From Paraglaciecola algarum (GTDB lineage Bacteria; Pseudomonadota; Gammaproteobacteria; Enterobacterales; Alteromonadaceae), in NCBI RefSeq assembly GCF_021532655.1, contig NZ_JAKGAS010000002.1, positions 552,366 through 616,365 on the forward strand: a stretch of DNA of 64,000 nt, in the 5' to 3' direction. Of this stretch, positions 62,005 to 64,000 are shown one piece after another. Numbering within the stretch: the stretch's first letter is position 1; every line of letters starts with the position of its first letter. Both the position numbers and the translations under genes were made by a program. Below the pieces are notes generated by a model, which was not told where the DNA came from, did no database searches, and was given only the letters and a program-made list of their open reading frames with translations.

Positions 62005-63643
62005 TTTGGCCCTCTATTAGCAAAATTGAATTTATTTCATTTGTTACTTCGATAACTTGGCTAGGTGCTAGATCAAGTTGCTCAGCCCGAATAGATGTTA
62101 ATGCTTTTAAAGCTAGTGAGGTTAAGTTTTGATAACCAAAACTTTCTGCACTTCCTTTTATGACATGCAAAATACTCGCTACCTTTTTAAATTCTTGTTT
62201 GTCAGCGTGGGATGATAAGTCTGACAACTGAGTGTTTAAAGATAGTAAATAATTTTCTTTTAGTCCTTCAATCGTGCTGTTTAATTGAATATTTGCGGCG
62301 TATTCAGGTTTTGTATCTGACTTACAGCTTAAGTGTGTTTGGATCACTTGGTATAATTTGTCTAGCTCTAGTGGCTTGGCTAAGGTACCTGCAAACCCCA
62401 TACTCGTATATTCTTTTATATCAGTCTCCATGACATTGGCCGTCAGGGCATAAATTGGAATACTGCAACCAAGTTGATGTAGTCCTTTGATGGCTTCTTT
62501 GCCATCCATTATAGGCATTTGAATATCCATAAATATTAAATCAAAAGAATGGCTCATGGCTTTTTCAATTGCTTCAACACCATTTGAAGCTAGCCAAACT
62601 TTAGCGCCTGTTTTTTCTAAATGATATGTAATCAGGAGTTGGTTGATTTCAGTATCTTCAACTAATAATACTTCTCCACTAACTTTAGGTACCTGTAAAT
62701 CACTTAATGCCTTAAGAGGGCTGGTTTTAGGTAATTGAGTTACCTTGCCTTCAAACGGTGCAGCCAATACATTAGCAATAAATTCACTACCTTGTGCCAG
62801 AGTAGACTTTACTGTTAATTCTCCACCCATCAATTCAACTAATGTTTTGGCAATACTTAAGCCGAGCCCTGTTCCCCCATGTTTACGGCTAGATTTTGCA
62901 TCTGCTTGTTTAAAACTGTCGAAAATAGTTTGCTGTTGTCCATCTGAAATTCCTTCACCAGTGTCTTTGACGCAAAATTTAATATTTTGGTTTTGCCAAT
63001 CGGTATGGATCGTTAAAGTAATTTGACCTTGGTCTGTAAATTTAATCGCATTTGTAAGTAAGTTATGAAGCACCTGCTTTAGTCGAGTGGGATCGGTTGT
63101 GATGGTTTGTGGTATGCCTACTGGTAAATTAACTACGAGCTTTAAGTTTTTAGATTGTGCATTGGCTAAATGTAAATCGTATAGTCCTGTTAAAAACTCC
63201 GGGAACTTAAATGCCTTCTTATTCAATGTTAAATTATTTGACTCAATTTGAGTTAAATCTAAAATTTCGCCTAACAAATCGGTAAGGTGGACGCCGTTAT
63301 TGATAATTGTGGCAATATGTTTATCTAGAATATTAGCAGCAGGTTTATCACGCCCTATTATTTCAGCGTACCCAATTATAGCTGTCAGTGGTGTGCGAAT
63401 TTCATGACTCATGTTGGCTAAAAACTGAGATTTTGCTTGATTGGCTTCAATAGCTGCTTTAGATGCAGCAACTGCTTCTTCGGTTCTTTTTTTAACTTGA
63501 ATTTCTAAATCTTTTTGGAAGGCTTCTAATTGTTGATTTTTGGTATATAGCTCAAGTGATTTTTGTTCGAGTAATTGTTCTGCGCTTTTTCTCGCTGTTT
63601 TTTCTCTTTGGTATCTTTTTTGGTAGATATCTTGTGTCATCAA
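61988..63643 (-). CDS. H-NOX-associated cytoplasmic hybrid histidine kinase
   Basis: A 551-residue soluble hybrid kinase. It begins with a coiled coil (~1-70) without a membrane or PAS domain, then HisKA with His80 in FLANMSHEIRTPLTAIIG, HATPase (NLLTNAIKFT, DTGEGI, GGTGLGLSIA), a receiver with Asp373 in LIFMDIQMPIMDG, and an Hpt domain with His493 in ILHVIKGSAESFGY. The absence of any sensory domain fits a kinase whose input is a separate protein, here the H-NOX encoded two genes downstream, as in the HnoK systems of Shewanella and Vibrio. It is first in the operon. Full relay residues are present. Confidence 0.92.
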   Translation of the reverse strand: MMTQDIYQKRYQREKTARKSAEQLLEQKSLELYTKNQQLEAFQKDLEIQVKKRTEEAVAASKAAIEANQAKSQFLANMSHEIRTPLTAIIGYAEIIGRDKPAANILDKHIATIINNGVHLTDLLGEILDLTQIESNNLTLNKKAFKFPEFLTGLYDLHLANAQSKNLKLVVNLPVGIPQTITTDPTRLKQVLHNLLTNAIKFTDQGQITLTIHTDWQNQNIKFCVKDTGEGISDGQQQTIFDSFKQADAKSSRKHGGTGLGLSIAKTLVELMGGELTVKSTLAQGSEFIANVLAAPFEGKVTQLPKTSPLKALSDLQVPKVSGEVLLVEDTEINQLLITYHLEKTGAKVWLASNGVEAIEKAMSHSFDLIFMDIQMPIMDGKEAIKGLHQLGCSIPIYALTANVMETDIKEYTSMGFAGTLAKPLELDKLYQVIQTHLSCKSDTKPEYAANIQLNSTIEGLKENYLLSLNTQLSDLSSHADKQEFKKVASILHVIKGSAESFGYQNLTSLALKALTSIRAEQLDLAPSQVIEVTNEINSILLIEGQNDSKN

Positions 63644-63878
63644 TCCCCCTCATTTGAATTAAGAGTTTAGTCAAATAGCGAATAAATGTAATTTTATTAA
63701 ATATATTTTGAATTATTTTTAACTAATTTTTGATTTGATAGACAGTTAAATTAGAATTTAAATTAGGTCAAGTGGTCCTAATAGCAAAAATATTTACGCT
63801 ATTTAGAAATAAAAATAGCCAGTTCGCTGTTAATTTAAGCAGTCAGTCAATTAATTTTAATTTTTTTTACTTTCCTAC

Positions 63879-63907
63879 TTGCGCACCTCCAATTCTTGCT
63901 CTAATAT
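63879..63907 (+). promoter_or_regulatory. Probable promoter of the tRNA operon
   Basis: TTGCGC (63879-63884), a 17-base spacer, then TAATAT (63902-63907), followed by a C-rich discriminator CCGCACCC. It lies ~20 bases before the tRNA 5' end. The spacing and discriminator fit a stringently controlled stable-RNA promoter. Confidence 0.6.
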
Positions 63908-63927
63908 CCGCACCCACTTGATGCAGT

Positions 63928-64000
<73 letters not shown>

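Overview
The window reads as chromosomal DNA of a low-GC marine gammaproteobacterium of the order Alteromonadales, probably close to Glaciecola, Paraglaciecola or Aliiglaciecola. That placement is an inference from gene content and order: a thrABC operon with a Thr/Ile leader peptide, rpsF-rpsR-rplI, ispB divergent from rplU-rpmA-obgE, and murB-birA-coaX followed by a tRNA-Thr. No rRNA, CRISPR array, prophage or intact transposase gene was seen.

Region by region. 1-7.3 kb: the end of a malic enzyme gene, a solute-binding protein, RNase P RNA, a large membrane hybrid kinase with Hpt domain, a chemoreceptor translationally coupled to a thioredoxin-like membrane protein, and a thioredoxin-like lipoprotein. 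7.3-17 kb: the carboxy(nor)spermidine dehydrogenase/decarboxylase pair, decayed remnants of a K+ channel gene and of pnuC, a Kelch lipoprotein, a PLP deaminase/desulfhydrase, a secreted trypsin-like protease with a PEP-CTERM-like tail, and a GAF-PAS hybrid kinase. 17-28 kb: thrL-thrABC, ung, a membrane-anchored glutamate-synthase-like flavoprotein, pgi and tal. 28-35.6 kb: lipoproteins of unknown role, an AI-2E family permease, a beta-hydroxyacid dehydrogenase and a VOC protein inside a repeat-rich, gene-poor stretch. 35.6-44.5 kb: ribosomal protein operons, a MOSC protein, an ECF sigma/anti-sigma/DUF4097 operon, ispB, rplU-rpmA-obgE and folA.

44.6-58.3 kb is a one-directional, tightly overlapping exopolysaccharide locus: a PEP-CTERM-like secreted protein, a Wzx-type flippase, three glycosyltransferases, a Wzy-type polymerase, a PglC-type initiating sugar transferase, PglD/PglE/PglF-like enzymes expected to make UDP-di-N-acetylbacillosamine, and a Wzc-like co-polymerase whose kinase domain has lost its ATP-binding motifs. 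No Wza exporter, Wzb phosphatase or exosortase is present in the window. 58.3-64 kb: murB-birA-coaX, then on the other strand a nitric-oxide sensing cassette (hybrid kinase, response regulator, H-NOX), then tRNA-Thr(UGU) at the very end.

The points most worth a second look are the degenerate Wzc kinase domain, the exosortase-type substrate heading the polysaccharide operon, the H-NOX cassette placed between coaX and the tRNA, the inverted repeats that bracket the VOC gene, a roughly 150-bp diverged dispersed repeat present twice, and the pnuC pseudogene. All family assignments are from reading the sequence; no database search was run.
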